Assembly: GCF_002741015.1 (NCBI RefSeq)
Contig: NZ_CP016619.1
Span: 496,001-560,000 of the forward strand
Direction: 5' to 3'
DNA length: 64,000 nucleotides
Source: Microvirga ossetica
GTDB lineage: Bacteria > Pseudomonadota > Alphaproteobacteria > Rhizobiales > Beijerinckiaceae
Translations under genes and position numbers: made by a program
Shown here: positions 26,278 through 35,783 of the stretch, piece by piece
How positions within the stretch are numbered: the first letter of the stretch is position 1
Layout: the number at the start of each line of letters is the position of its first letter
Notes under the pieces: model-generated
The model's database searches: none
The model's input: only the letters and a program-made list of their open reading frames with translations
What the model was told of the DNA's origin: nothing

Positions 26278-27759
26278 CTATGAGGCGGGCACGTCACAAA
26301 TGAATTGGCCGCTCACTACATCAAATCCAGTGACCGGGGGCGTGTTGATAGCGCAGGCCTCGGGCCGGGCCCGTGCTAGGAGGCGGCCGTGCCCACCTGC
26401 CGCGAGTCGCTCACCCTCGCGACAAACAACCGTGCCGCGCGCCATCGTCATCACGGGCATGCCCGTCACACAACGTCCTTCATAAGGTGTCCAGCCAAGG
26501 CCGTCGTGCAAGGCCTCGGGAGTGATCCTAATCTGCTTCTTGGGATCCCAGAGGACGAGATCGGCGTCAGCGCCTGGGGCGATGACACCTTTGCGGCCGG
26601 CGAGGCCATAAAGGCGCGCGGGCTCGGTAGCCGTCACCTCGACGAACCGCTCAATCGATAGACGTCCACTCACGACGCCCTCCGAGAAAATGAGGGGAAG
26701 GCGAAGCTCCAGGCCGGGCATGCCGTATTGGACCCGGTTGAAGACGGTATCAGGACCGTCCCTCAGCTTGCCGTCAGGACCTTCCATCACGAAGGCGGAG
26801 TGATCCGAGGACAGGATGGAAAGTGTGCCATCACTTAGGGCCGACCACAGCGCGTCCTGGCTCGCCTTGTCGCGCAGTGGAGGGCTGCAGCAGAATTTGG
26901 CGGCTTCGAAGGATGGTCGGTCGAGGGCCTCGCGTGTCAGGACCAGATACTGCGGGCAGGTTTCAGCATAGATGGGGAAGCCGCGCCTCCTGGCCCAGCG
27001 GACCTGTTCCACCGCTTCCGCGCTCGACATATGAACGAGCACGATTGGAATGTTGACAAGCTCCGCTAAGGAGACGGCGTGGTGCACCGCGTCGCGCTCT
27101 GCTAGCCTGGGCCGCGCATCGGCAAGATGGTGGATCTGGCCGTAGCCGGATGCCAGGAGTTTCTCGGTGAACCACGCAATCATATCGTGGCTCTCCGCAT
27201 GGATGAGCGGCATCGCCCGCTCGCGTCGGACTGCTGTCAGAACGTCGAGCGCCGCCCGGTCGTCGAGACGAAGGGCATCGTAGGTGAGATAGATCTTCAC
27301 GGACGTGAAGCCCTCATTCACGAGCGCAGGTAGATCGACGTCCAGCGTCTGCTGCGACGCATCCGTCACGATCAGATGGAAGCCGTAGTCGAGCACGGAC
27401 TTGCCTTGTGCACGGGTCTTGTATTCCTCGACTACACGACGAAGGCTCTGGCCTCGGTGCTGGGCTGCGAAAGAGATCAGCGTGGTGGTTCCGCCAAAGG
27501 CTGCCGTGACACTCGCCCCCTCGAAATCATCCGCGGTACGGGCCCCGCTTGAGACCATTTGGTCGATATGGCAGTGGGCATCCACACCGCCAGGGAGAAC
27601 GAGAAGTCCGCTCGCGTCTACCACCTCGGCCGTGGCCGAGAGCCCTGAACCTAGCACCGCGATCCGGCCGTCGCGGATGCCAATATCTGTTTCCGCAGTG
27701 CCCTTTGGAGTCACGACCCGCCCGCCGCGGATTACTATGTCGAAGGATTGCGTGCTCAT
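26278..27759 (-). CDS. Dihydropyrimidinase / D-hydantoinase family amidohydrolase
   Basis: 493 residues from ATG 27759. Full metal set of the family: GGVDAHCHIDQM (HxH), the carboxylated Lys in FTSVKIYLTYD, PLIHAESHDM, IVLVHMSS and ILSSDHSAF. The dihydropyrimidinase SSPPLRD-like block reads CCSPPLRDKASQDALW. Hydrolyses the cyclic amide bond of dihydropyrimidines or 5-substituted hydantoins to N-carbamoyl (beta-)amino acids. It is the last gene of the minus-strand transporter operon, 28 bases after the permease. Product would fit the M20 carbamoylase encoded at 34526. Unlike the two QxH proteins of this region its metal site is canonical. Confidence 0.9.
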   Translation of the reverse strand: MSTQSFDIVIRGGRVVTPKGTAETDIGIRDGRIAVLGSGLSATAEVVDASGLLVLPGGVDAHCHIDQMVSSGARTADDFEGASVTAAFGGTTTLISFAAQHRGQSLRRVVEEYKTRAQGKSVLDYGFHLIVTDASQQTLDVDLPALVNEGFTSVKIYLTYDALRLDDRAALDVLTAVRRERAMPLIHAESHDMIAWFTEKLLASGYGQIHHLADARPRLAERDAVHHAVSLAELVNIPIVLVHMSSAEAVEQVRWARRRGFPIYAETCPQYLVLTREALDRPSFEAAKFCCSPPLRDKASQDALWSALSDGTLSILSSDHSAFVMEGPDGKLRDGPDTVFNRVQYGMPGLELRLPLIFSEGVVSGRLSIERFVEVTATEPARLYGLAGRKGVIAPGADADLVLWDPKKQIRITPEALHDGLGWTPYEGRCVTGMPVMTMARGTVVCREGERLAAGGHGRLLARARPEACAINTPPVTGFDVVSGQFICDVPAS

Positions 27760-27787
27760 AAGGATCTCGGCCTCCGCCGCTAAAGGG

Positions 27788-28462
27788 TCAGGCTGAATGC
27801 ATAACGGTCTTGTTCTGCATCCGGGATACAAGGCGCACGAACGGCCAGAACATGAGGAAGTACACGATGGCCGCCGCCACGAGCGGGGTCGGGTTGTAGA
27901 GGAGACCTTGCGCGATTTGTGCCGAGCGCAGCAACTCCTGCAGCGCCACCGCAGACGCAATGGAAGTCTGCTTAACGAGCTCTACCGTGTTGCTAACCAG
28001 ATCCGGCAGCACGTTGCGTGTCCCCTGCGGTGCGACAACATATGTAATGCTTTGGAGCCAGCTGAGACCTGTCGATCGGGCGGCTTCCCGCTGGCCCTTC
28101 GGCACGGATTCAAGACCCGCTCGGAAAATTTCGGCGAAATAGCTTGAGCCGTTTAGCGTCAGAGCGAGAACGGCTGCCGAGAATTCCCCAAGGCTAAGTC
28201 CGAGGAAAGGAAGGCCGAAGAAAATGAAAATCAGTAGGACGAGAGGCGGGATTGCCCGTAGCGTGTCGACATAGGCAACGAGCACCATGCGTAGTGGGGT
28301 GCTGCGCAGGTCTTGCGCCACCGCGATGACAAGACCGATGGCAATGGACAGCGGCACCGCAACTGCCGCCAAGGCAAGGGTTAGCCATAGTCCCTCGACG
28401 AGAAGGGGCCAGACTTCCCGGAGAACGTCGAGATTGAAGAAGGTGGTGACGAGCTCGCTCAT
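27788..28462 (-). CDS. Polar amino-acid-type ABC permease (HisM/GlnP family)
   Basis: 224 residues with about five membrane segments (LLVEGLWLTLALAAVAVPLS; MVLVAYVDTLRAIPPLVLLIFIFFGLP). EAA loop: GQREAARSTGLSWLQSITYVVAPQ. Its ATG shares a base with the stop of the preceding permease (TAATG), implying a heterodimer made in step. Imports the ligand delivered by the binding protein at 29913. Confidence 0.92.
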   Translation of the reverse strand: MSELVTTFFNLDVLREVWPLLVEGLWLTLALAAVAVPLSIAIGLVIAVAQDLRSTPLRMVLVAYVDTLRAIPPLVLLIFIFFGLPFLGLSLGEFSAAVLALTLNGSSYFAEIFRAGLESVPKGQREAARSTGLSWLQSITYVVAPQGTRNVLPDLVSNTVELVKQTSIASAVALQELLRSAQIAQGLLYNPTPLVAAAIVYFLMFWPFVRLVSRMQNKTVMHSA

Positions 28463-29136
28463 TAAGACCTCGGATGGGCGTAGGCCTGCTCAAGCCAGCG
28501 TGTGAAGCGCACGAAGGGCAGGAACAGAGCGAGGAAGAGAAGCGCGCCAACAGTCAAGGCAGTCGGATTTGCGACGTTAGACTGGATGCTCGATGTGACA
28601 CTAAGCAGTTCTGGAACGGCAATGACTGAGCCGAGTGTGGTGCCCTTGCTAATGCCGATGGCACGGTTGGTGAGGGGCGGAATGGATATCCGCACCACTT
28701 GTGGCAAGATAATATAAGCAAGCGTCTGAGTGAACCCCAAACCAGTCGAGCGGCCCGCCTCCCATTGTCCCTTATGGACTGCGTTGATCCCGGCCCAAAA
28801 AATCTCTTCCGCGAATGCCGACAGAACTATCGCGAGAGCGACCACAGTGGCGGTGAACGGGTCTAATACTAGTCCGAGATGGGGTAGAGCGAAATAGGCG
28901 AGCACAATCAGCACAAGCTGCGGAATCGAACGAAAGAAGTCGATATAGAAGATGATCAGCGCATTCAGTGGTTTGATGCCGTAGAGCCGGATGATGGCAA
29001 TCAGGAGCCCGAGCGGAGTCCCGATCACGACCGTCAGCACCGACATCTGGATCGTGATGAAAAACCCCCAAAGAATATCCGGCCAGTAGTCCGCCATCAG
29101 CGGAAAGTCGAAGAAATATCGAACAATTTGATCCAT
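28462..29136 (-). CDS. Polar amino-acid-type ABC permease (HisQ/GlnP family)
   Basis: 224 residues, with ILWGFFITIQMSVLTVVIGTPLG and YIDFFRSIPQLVLIVLAYFALP as membrane segments, and EAA loop GQWEAGRSTGLGFTQTLAYIILPQ. Partner of the permease at 27788. Lies 9 bases after the ATPase gene. Length and order are those of the polar amino-acid uptake family, whose members also carry opines and ureides. Confidence 0.92.
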   Translation of the reverse strand: MDQIVRYFFDFPLMADYWPDILWGFFITIQMSVLTVVIGTPLGLLIAIIRLYGIKPLNALIIFYIDFFRSIPQLVLIVLAYFALPHLGLVLDPFTATVVALAIVLSAFAEEIFWAGINAVHKGQWEAGRSTGLGFTQTLAYIILPQVVRISIPPLTNRAIGISKGTTLGSVIAVPELLSVTSSIQSNVANPTALTVGALLFLALFLPFVRFTRWLEQAYAHPRS

Positions 29137-29145
29137 CGGCTGCTG

Positions 29146-29913
29146 TCAGGATTTGGTGCGAGTGACGAATTCGCGAATGCGGGAGTTCTGCGGGGAAACC
29201 AGGATCTCCTCCGGCGTGCCTTGCGCCAGCACTGATCCGTGATCCATGAAGACCACCCGATCTGCCACCTCACGGGCGAATTGCATCTCATGGGTGACCA
29301 CGATCATGGTCATACCCAGCTCCTTCGTGCGCACCATTACGTTGAGCACTTCGCCGACCAGCTCTGGATCCAGAGCAGAGGTTGGCTCGTCGAAGAGCAT
29401 CACCTGCGGTTCGAGCGCCATGGCACGGGCGATGCCCACGCGTTGCTGTTGGCCGCCCGAGAGCTGAGCTGGGTAGGAGTCCGCCTTTTGTGCGAGCCCT
29501 ACAAGCTCAAGGTGCTTGAGGGCCTTCGCATCCGCCTCGGCCTTGGAAAGGCCGACGACCTTGCGCAGAGCGAGCGTCACGTTGCCGAGTGCTGTCTTGT
29601 GCGGGTAGAGATTGATGCTCTGGAACACCATGCCGATGCGCCGTCGCAGAGCGTTAAGATCCACGTTATTGCCCGTAGCCTCGTGCCCGCCGACAACGAT
29701 GCGTCCACTGGTTGGCTCCTCGAGGCGATTGATGCATCGCAGGCAGGTGCTCTTGCCCGAGCCAGACGAGCCGACGATGACGACGGCCTCGCCTTTTCTG
29801 ACCGTGAGGTCGATGCCGCGAAGAACTTCCACGGCACCATACGATTTACGGAGCCCATCGATGACGACGATGTCGCCGTCACCGTTGGGGCCGATGCTGT
29901 CTTGTGTAACCAT
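29146..29913 (-). CDS. Polar amino-acid-type ABC transporter ATPase (GlnQ/HisP type)
   Basis: 255 residues from ATG 29913, overlapping the stop of the binding-protein gene by one base (TGATG). Walker [11 protein letters not shown]-loop [11 protein letters not shown], signature [15 protein letters not shown], Walker [16 protein letters not shown]-loop VVTHEMQFA. The open frame continues upstream, but that part lies inside the binding-protein gene. Confidence 0.93.
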   Translation of the reverse strand: MVTQDSIGPNGDGDIVVIDGLRKSYGAVEVLRGIDLTVRKGEAVVIVGSSGSGKSTCLRCINRLEEPTSGRIVVGGHEATGNNVDLNALRRRIGMVFQSINLYPHKTALGNVTLALRKVVGLSKAEADAKALKHLELVGLAQKADSYPAQLSGGQQQRVGIARAMALEPQVMLFDEPTSALDPELVGEVLNVMVRTKELGMTMIVVTHEMQFAREVADRVVFMDHGSVLAQGTPEEILVSPQNSRIREFVTRTKS

Positions 29914-30788
29914 CACTGGCAGGACGTCTTGCGCTCGGTAACATCGTAGCCCTCGAAGTCGGGCGCTCCGGTGCCGGGGTAGACCTTCGCGGTGGAGGAC
30001 CCTTCCTCCGGCGCCACACCGAACCATTTCTCATGAATTTTGGCGAGGGTACCATCCGTCTTCAGGCACTCGACAGCTTCCTCAACCTTTGCGCGGAATG
30101 CAGTATCTTCTTTGCGGAAGGCAATGCCGAAGTGCCTGCCGCTGTCGAGAACAAAAGCAACGTTGGTATTGGGCACCTGGGTCGAGACATAGCGCGAGAC
30201 AGGAGCATCCGCGACATTCGCGAATGCGCGGCCGATCATAACTGCCTGCACGGCATCCGCATTCTTGTTGTAGCGCTGGATTGAATAGCCGTACTTGGCT
30301 TGATTATCCGTGAGCCACTTGTCCGAGATGCTGCCGTTATTAACGGTGATTTCCTTACCCTTCAATTCCTCAAGGTTGGCGATCTTGCCACCCTTCTTGA
30401 CGAGGAAACCCATGCCGGTCGGCATGTAGGGTTCACTGAACAACATCTGGGCCGCACGTTCGGTGGTGATGTTTGTCGGTGCCGGGATCATTTCGTAACG
30501 CTTGGAGAACAGGCCTGCAAAGATCGCCGAGAAATTGCTATCGGTTACATCAATGCCAGGACGGCCAAGCTTTTTCGCGATGGCTTCCGCGAAATCATAG
30601 GTAAAGCCGGTAATCTCGCCTGAGGTCTTCTTGAAACAGAACGGAGCGAAACCGAGGTCACATGCGATCTTCAGCTTTTCGTTCTGCGGGTGATCGGCAT
30701 CCTGTGCCAGGGCGGGAGTTGTGAGCAGAGCGGCGAGAGCCAGGCCTTGGGCTGCAGCGCGCATCCCCTTCATCGACGAAATCCACAT
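29913..30788 (-). CDS. Periplasmic substrate-binding protein, polar amino-acid family (SBP_bac_3)
   Basis: 291 residues from ATG 30788, preceded by GAGG; upstream in-frame codons lack support. Signal peptide to about ALAQDADH. Family-3 motifs: [74 protein letters not shown]. First gene of the minus-strand transporter operon, with a palindrome (30888-30899) upstream that may bind the LysR regulator. Ligand unknown; the downstream dihydropyrimidinase makes a cyclic ureide plausible. Confidence 0.9.
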   Translation of the reverse strand: MWISSMKGMRAAAQGLALAALLTTPALAQDADHPQNEKLKIACDLGFAPFCFKKTSGEITGFTYDFAEAIAKKLGRPGIDVTDSNFSAIFAGLFSKRYEMIPAPTNITTERAAQMLFSEPYMPTGMGFLVKKGGKIANLEELKGKEITVNNGSISDKWLTDNQAKYGYSIQRYNKNADAVQAVMIGRAFANVADAPVSRYVSTQVPNTNVAFVLDSGRHFGIAFRKEDTAFRAKVEEAVECLKTDGTLAKIHEKWFGVAPEEGSSTAKVYPGTGAPDFEGYDVTERKTSCQ

Positions 30789-30887
30789 ATCCTCTGTTCC
30801 CTTAATGTTTTTGACGGAACAAGCCCATCCATAGATCAGCGTATCAGCAGTGACCCATTCCTTGCCCATGCTATCTTATGGCCAAGG

Positions 30888-30899
30888 CATAACGTTATG
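30888..30899. promoter_or_regulatory. Palindrome upstream of the transporter operon
   Basis: CATAACGTTATG is a perfect 12-bp palindrome between the 3' end of lysR and the binding-protein gene. Its half-site ATAAC/GTTAT is the same as in the two T-N11-A repeats at 31831-31845 and 33064-33078, so it may be a related operator with the halves abutting. Confidence 0.45.
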
Positions 30900-31826
30900 T
30901 TAAGTAACAATGTTTAAGTCACCATCGGATTTCGATGCACGTTCGCCTGCAAGGTCGTACAAGATTTTCGCGAATGCCTGAGCCACGCGCGATAGAGGTT
31001 CCAAGCGCGATTTGAGAAGGTGAATGTGCATCCGTGTGTGCGGCAGGAACGGCCGCGTCTCGATCTTGGGCCAGGTACCGCCGCGGATCACGAATTCATC
31101 CACGATGCCAACACCGGCTCCGGCCTGGACCAGGGAGCAGGCCACGGGCGTGAACCGCACGACAGTGTCGAACCGAAGCGATGCGCCACTTGCCGCAAGG
31201 GCGTGCTCGACATAGAGGCCATAAGGGGTTTGCGGGCCGTAGCCAATAAGAGAATAAGGCGCTAGATCAGCAGGGGTGATCACGGACAACTGAGCGAGCT
31301 CATGGCCGCGCGGGACGATGACCCTGAGGCTTCCCTCAAAGATGGTTGTATCCACAATGGTTGGCTCATCGACCGGCAGGACTGAAAGGGCTAGATCCAC
31401 CCGGTTTGCGCTGACACGGGCTACAAGCTCCGGCAGGGTTAGGATCTCGAACTCGACCCGCACATCGGGAAAGTGGTGCCGGAAGAGGTAGATAGCCTCA
31501 GGCACGAAAGCCTGACCGACGCTTGGGCTGGCGACAACATGCATGCCGCCCGTACCACGCTCACGCAACTCCTGCGCCAGGTTGTTGACCCGAAGAACGC
31601 CCTGGTGGACCTGATCCACTTCCGCAAAAAGGCGTTTGGCCTCGGGGGTCGGCTGAACGCGGCCTTTTACACGCTCAAAGAGCTTCAGGCCGAGACGATC
31701 TTCTGTATATGCGAGCAACCGGCTGATCGCGGGTTGCGATACCGCCAACAGGCGAGCCGCACCGCTAATCGAGCCTGTCACCATGACAGCGCGGAACACC
31801 TCGATCTGCCGTAGATTGAAGCGCAT
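30900..31826 (-). CDS. LysR-family transcriptional regulator of cluster B
   Basis: 308 residues. N-terminal helix-turn-helix: MRFNLRQIEVFRAVMVTGSISGAARLLAVSQPAISRLL, linker helix, then the effector domain with MHVVASPSVGQAFVPEAIYLF, VDLALSVLPVDEP and LVQAGAGVGIVDEFVI. Intact length. It sits between the minus-strand ABC/dihydropyrimidinase operon and the plus-strand catabolic operon, the usual place for a regulator of both. Candidate operators are described at 31831 and 33064. Confidence 0.92.
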   Translation of the reverse strand: MRFNLRQIEVFRAVMVTGSISGAARLLAVSQPAISRLLAYTEDRLGLKLFERVKGRVQPTPEAKRLFAEVDQVHQGVLRVNNLAQELRERGTGGMHVVASPSVGQAFVPEAIYLFRHHFPDVRVEFEILTLPELVARVSANRVDLALSVLPVDEPTIVDTTIFEGSLRVIVPRGHELAQLSVITPADLAPYSLIGYGPQTPYGLYVEHALAASGASLRFDTVVRFTPVACSLVQAGAGVGIVDEFVIRGGTWPKIETRPFLPHTRMHIHLLKSRLEPLSRVAQAFAKILYDLAGERASKSDGDLNIVT

Positions 31827-31830
31827 AGAG

Positions 31831-31845
31831 ATAACATCCGGTTAT
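31831..31845. promoter_or_regulatory. LysR-type operator (T-N11-A), lysR/DUF917 intergenic
   Basis: ATAACATCCGGTTAT is a perfect inverted repeat ATAAC-N5-GTTAT and fits the LysR T-N11-A pattern. It lies 5 bases upstream of the lysR start, as expected for autoregulation. A half-site, ATAAC at 31879-31883, lies 48 bases further on toward the divergent operon, a spacing like that between recognition and activation sites. Confidence 0.6.
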
Positions 31846-31945
31846 GACCTGACGCAGAAATAGCATGTTCCTGATGGGATAACACCCACTATGGTCGGTT
31901 TCGGACCGGTATTCCGGTGCATGCCGCGTCGGTGAGGGAGGGGAC

Positions 31946-33067
31946 ATGAAACGCATCTTGACCATTGACGATGTCGAGACGGCGATCGCCGGCGGATCAA
32001 TCTTCGCGGCGGGGGGAGGTGGCTGGCCGGACCATGGTCGCATGTTAGGCCAGGCCGCGGTCATGACAGGCCAGCCCGAGCTCGTCTCCATGGACGAGGT
32101 TCCCGACGATGCCATCATCGCAACGGCGGCGGCCATTGGGGCTCCAGCAGGAACAACCGACTGGCAGATGCTCGGGATCGACTACGTGCGTGCTGTCGAG
32201 CTGCTGCAGGACTCCCTCGGCAAGCCGATCTACGGCCTGATAATTGGTCAGAACGGTATGTCGAGCACGCTGAATGCTTGGCTGCCAAGTGCGGTTCTGG
32301 GCACAAAGGTCATCGATGCAGTTGGCGATATCCGCGCGCATCCTACTGGGGATATGGGATCAATCGGGCTCGCCGGCAGCCCTGAAGCGACAATCCAGAC
32401 CGCGGCGGGCGGGAATCGCTCCCGGAACGCCTATATCGAGCTTGTGGTCCGCGGCACGACTGCGAAGGTCTCGCCGATCCTGCGCACGGCCTCTGATATG
32501 TCGGGCGGTTTCATTGCTTCCTGCCGCAACCCCGTACCCGCCTCCTACGTGCGTCAGCACGCGGCTCTGGGTGGTATCTCGATGGCATTGGCGCTTGGCA
32601 AACGTATTTTGGCTGCAAGGCCGAAAGGCGGCCGCGCTGTCATTGACGCGATCTGCGACCAGACGTCGGGTGCGGTGGTCGGGCAAGGCAAAGTCATCCG
32701 AAAATCCGTCGAGTACACCCGGCAGGCCTTTGACGTCGGCACCATTCAGATCGGCGAGGGGAAGAGTGGCCGTATTCTGCACGTGATGAATGAATACATG
32801 GCTGTGACCGATCTCGACGGGCAGCGTGTCGCGACCTATCCAGATGTCATCACCACGCTCAACGACGATGGCGCGCCGATCAGCGTCGGCCATGTACAGG
32901 AAGGCATGGAGCTCGCCATCCTGCGCATCGCGAAAAGTCATATCCCGCTCAGCGCCAGCGTGTCGGATCCTAGCGTGTACCCCATCGTCGAGGAGGCTTT
33001 GGGTCTCGACTTGACAAGCTATGCTCTGGGCAGAGACCGCACGGAGGCATCTCACAGCAGGGAATAA
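31946..33067 (+). CDS. DUF917-family protein, hydantoinase-neighbourhood
   Basis: 373 residues from ATG 31946 (GGGAGGGGAC upstream). Matches the DUF917 (COG3535) family: ILTIDDVETAIAGGSIFAAGGGGWPDHGRM at its start, then SMDEVPDDAIIATAAAIGAP, TAAGGNRSRNAYIELVVRGTTAKVSP and PDVITTLNDDGAPISVGHVQEGMEL. The Gly-rich AAGGGG loop resembles a nucleotide or phosphate loop. The family is often found next to hydantoinase or oxoprolinase genes (recalled, not checked); its activity is not established. First gene of the plus-strand operon, so probably central to the pathway. Confidence 0.85.
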   Translation: MKRILTIDDVETAIAGGSIFAAGGGGWPDHGRMLGQAAVMTGQPELVSMDEVPDDAIIATAAAIGAPAGTTDWQMLGIDYVRAVELLQDSLGKPIYGLIIGQNGMSSTLNAWLPSAVLGTKVIDAVGDIRAHPTGDMGSIGLAGSPEATIQTAAGGNRSRNAYIELVVRGTTAKVSPILRTASDMSGGFIASCRNPVPASYVRQHAALGGISMALALGKRILAARPKGGRAVIDAICDQTSGAVVGQGKVIRKSVEYTRQAFDVGTIQIGEGKSGRILHVMNEYMAVTDLDGQRVATYPDVITTLNDDGAPISVGHVQEGMELAILRIAKSHIPLSASVSDPSVYPIVEEALGLDLTSYALGRDRTEASHSRE

Positions 33068-33078
33068 CACGCGGTTAT
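33064..33078. promoter_or_regulatory. Second LysR-type operator (T-N11-A) before the amidohydrolase gene
   Basis: ATAACACGCGGTTAT repeats the ATAAC-N5-GTTAT structure of 31831-31845 with a different spacer. It overlaps the stop codon of the DUF917 gene and lies 102 bases before the amidohydrolase start. A second regulated promoter for the downstream genes is likely. Confidence 0.6.
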
Positions 33079-33179
33079 GAAGCATGCCAGAATAAGCATG
33101 ATCGGTTTTGAATGGCTGCCATTATGCTTGCCGCATCATACGCCGGGCTTGCCCGCCACCCTCTAACAAGCAGGTTCTC

Positions 33180-34529
33180 ATGAGCGATATTGATCTTGCC
33201 CTTCGCGGCAACATAGTTCTGACAGACCGGATCATCGAAGACGGCTATGTCGCCGTCTCCGGGGGAAAAGTTGCAGCTGTCGGTACAGGCACGCCGCCTT
33301 CGGCCCGCGAGTCTCAGGACTTTCGCGGCCAATGGATCATTCCTGGCGTGATCGACGGCCAGGTTCATTCCGGCAGCCAAGCCAACCACGAGGGTATTGG
33401 CATGTGCTCGCGCGCCGCAGCGGCAGGCGGCGTGACGGTCATGGTCGACATGCCCTATGACGAGCCGGAGCCGGTTACGAATTCCACCCTGTTCAATGAA
33501 AAGGTCGCCACGGTCCAACGTGACGCCCATGTCGATGTGGCGCTCTATGCCACGATCACAGTTGAGAATGGCCTTGATGCAATTCCAGGTCTGGTTGATG
33601 CCGGCGCATGCGCGTTTAAGTTCTCAACTTTCGAGGCGAATCCCACCCGCTTCCCGCGAGTTGGGGATGACACGATCTTCGAGGCCTTCAGACGCCTTGC
33701 TCCCTCGGGCTTGCTCTGTGGTGTCCATAATCAAGATCAGGAAATGACGAGGCGCAACATCGCTCGCCTCGTCGAGGCTGGCGACACCGGCCCCGACGCC
33801 TTTGGCCGCGCACACACGCCGCTGATCGAGAACCTCGCCACCGCCCGCATCTACGAGATTGGTGCTGAGACAGGTGCCCGCGCCCACGCAGTCCACGTTT
33901 CGACTTCGCGCGGTTTCGAGATCGCAAACATGTACAAGCGCGCCGGCTACAAGGCTTCTATCGAGAGCTGCGTGCAATATCTGATGCTGAACCAAGAGGA
34001 GCATGTCCCACGTTTTGGCGCGAAGGTGAAGCACTACCCGCCAATCCGCCCAAAGGCCGAAACGGAGCTCCTCTGGAGCCATATCGCTGCGGGACATTGC
34101 GACTTCGTCTCCTCCGACCACGTCTCGTGGGGACTGGAGAAGAAGAGCGATCCGAACATCTTCAAGAACACCTCGGGCGGCCCGGGCATCGAAACCCTGC
34201 TGCCAGCCTTCTGGACGGGCTGTGAAGAACACGGCATCTCGCCAACCATGGTGGTCAAGCAGCTCTGCGAGGGACCGGCGAAGGCTTTCCTCCTGGCCGA
34301 TAAGGGGCGCCTCGAAGCGGGAGCCGATGCGGATATCGTCGTGCTGGAGCCCGGCCGCTTCCCGTTCGATCCGTCGAAGAGCCTCTCCGCCGTCAAGTGG
34401 AGTTCCTTCGAAGGCCGTGAGTTCACCGTCCGCGTGGCGGCGACCTATGTCCGCGGTGCACTCGCCTGGGATGGATCGGCGATCCGCAACAACGCCGGCG
34501 ACGGCCGCTTCCTCCGCCCGGCGGCGTGA
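33180..34529 (+). CDS. Dihydroorotase/allantoinase-like amidohydrolase with QxH metal motif (cluster B copy)
   Basis: 449 residues from ATG 33180 with AAGCAGG upstream. Same subfamily as the protein at 20497: IIPGVIDGQVHSGS (Q61-V-H63 in place of HxH), CAFKFSTFEA for the bridging Lys, GVHNQDQE, HAVHVSTSRG, FVSSDHVSW. All other metal-ligand positions are present. C-terminal beta domain GRLEAGADADIVVLEPG. Predicted cyclic amidohydrolase for a ureide or imide ring; its product would be passed to the M20 carbamoylase encoded by the overlapping downstream gene. Confidence 0.87.
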   Translation: MSDIDLALRGNIVLTDRIIEDGYVAVSGGKVAAVGTGTPPSARESQDFRGQWIIPGVIDGQVHSGSQANHEGIGMCSRAAAAGGVTVMVDMPYDEPEPVTNSTLFNEKVATVQRDAHVDVALYATITVENGLDAIPGLVDAGACAFKFSTFEANPTRFPRVGDDTIFEAFRRLAPSGLLCGVHNQDQEMTRRNIARLVEAGDTGPDAFGRAHTPLIENLATARIYEIGAETGARAHAVHVSTSRGFEIANMYKRAGYKASIESCVQYLMLNQEEHVPRFGAKVKHYPPIRPKAETELLWSHIAAGHCDFVSSDHVSWGLEKKSDPNIFKNTSGGPGIETLLPAFWTGCEEHGISPTMVVKQLCEGPAKAFLLADKGRLEAGADADIVVLEPGRFPFDPSKSLSAVKWSSFEGREFTVRVAATYVRGALAWDGSAIRNNAGDGRFLRPAA

Positions 34530-35779
34530 CGGCCGTGGCCATCGACGCCAATCGCCTCTGGGAGCGCATCGAGGCCCTGTCGCGGATCACCGATCCCGAC
34601 CGCCCGTGGACGCGCCGCTCCTTCTCGCCCCTCTTCCTGAAGGGACGGGAATGGCTCGCCAACGAGTTCCGCACCGGTGGGCTTGCTACGTCGATCGATG
34701 CCGCCGGCAACCTCGTCGGCCGGCTCGCCGGATCCGATCCGAACCTGAAGCCGATCGTCATCGGATCCCACTCCGACACGGTGCCCTCGGGCGGCCGTTA
34801 CGACGGCATCCTCGGCGTACTCGCCGGCCTCGAAGTCGCGCAGAGCCTCGTCGAACGCGGCGATCGTCTGCGTCATCCGCTGGAGATCTACGATTTCCTG
34901 GCCGAGGAGCCGAGCGAGTTCGGCCTATCCTGCATCGGCAGCAGGGCCTTGGCCGGAATGTTCTCCGCCAGCATGCGGGATCTCAGGCGGCCTGACGGGA
35001 TGACATTGAGAGAGGGCTTGGCCTATGTGGGCGGGGATCCCGAAAGGCTCGCTTCCGTCAGGCGTTCCCCCGACGGCACGGCGGCCTATGTGGAAGTGCA
35101 TATCGAACAGGGGCGTGTGCTCGAGCAGGAGGGCACCGCCATCGGGATCGTCACGGATATCGTCGGCATTCACCGGGAGCGTATCACGGTCAAGGGGCGT
35201 GCCGATCATGCGGGCGCAACGCCGATGCTCCTGCGGGCGGATGCATTGGTCGGTGCCGCTCACATTGTGGGGACAGTATATGCGCGCGCTCTTGCACTGG
35301 CGGACAGCGACAAGCCCCTCGTCGCTACGGTCGGAAAGCTGGATGTTCTTCCGAACGCGGCCAACGCGGTGCCGGGCGAAGTCGAAATGGTTCTTGAAGT
35401 GCGGTGCGGCGACGAAGCCGCGACCCGCACCTTCGGCAAGACATTGATCGAAGAGGTTCGCCCTGCGCTGGAGGCACTGAGACTCGAAGTTCAGGCAGAG
35501 ACTGTGAGCCATGCTTCGCCGACCCCCTGCGCTCCCGTCGTGCGCGACGCAATCAGGGCCGCCGCATCCTCTCTTGGATTATCATCCCGGGACCTGCCGA
35601 GCGGTGCAGGGCACGACGGCGTCTTTGTCGCGCTGACCGGGCCGATCGGTATGATCTTCGTGCCTTGCCTCGACGGCCGCAGCCACGCGCCGGAGGAGTC
35701 GATCGAACCGCATCAGGCTGCCGACGGCGCCCGCGTCCTCTTCGAGACGGTGCGTCGGCTCGACGCGATCCTCGGGTGA
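34526..35779 (+). CDS. M20-family N-carbamoyl amino acid / allantoate amidohydrolase
   Basis: 417 residues starting at GTG 34526, overlapping the previous stop (GTGA). Hydantoinase/carbamoylase branch of M20 peptidases: PIVIGSHSDTVPSGGRYDGILGVLAGLE (metal His and bridging Asp), FLAEEPSEFGLSCIGSRA (catalytic Glu), VEVHIEQGRVLEQ, GRADHAGATPMLLRADAL and the metal His in GRSHAPEES. Cleaves the carbamoyl group (ureido C-N bond) from an N-carbamoyl amino acid, giving CO2 and ammonia. It fits directly after the ring-opening amidohydrolase. Confidence 0.9.
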   Translation: MTAVAIDANRLWERIEALSRITDPDRPWTRRSFSPLFLKGREWLANEFRTGGLATSIDAAGNLVGRLAGSDPNLKPIVIGSHSDTVPSGGRYDGILGVLAGLEVAQSLVERGDRLRHPLEIYDFLAEEPSEFGLSCIGSRALAGMFSASMRDLRRPDGMTLREGLAYVGGDPERLASVRRSPDGTAAYVEVHIEQGRVLEQEGTAIGIVTDIVGIHRERITVKGRADHAGATPMLLRADALVGAAHIVGTVYARALALADSDKPLVATVGKLDVLPNAANAVPGEVEMVLEVRCGDEAATRTFGKTLIEEVRPALEALRLEVQAETVSHASPTPCAPVVRDAIRAAASSLGLSSRDLPSGAGHDGVFVALTGPIGMIFVPCLDGRSHAPEESIEPHQAADGARVLFETVRRLDAILG

Positions 35780-35783
35780 TACC

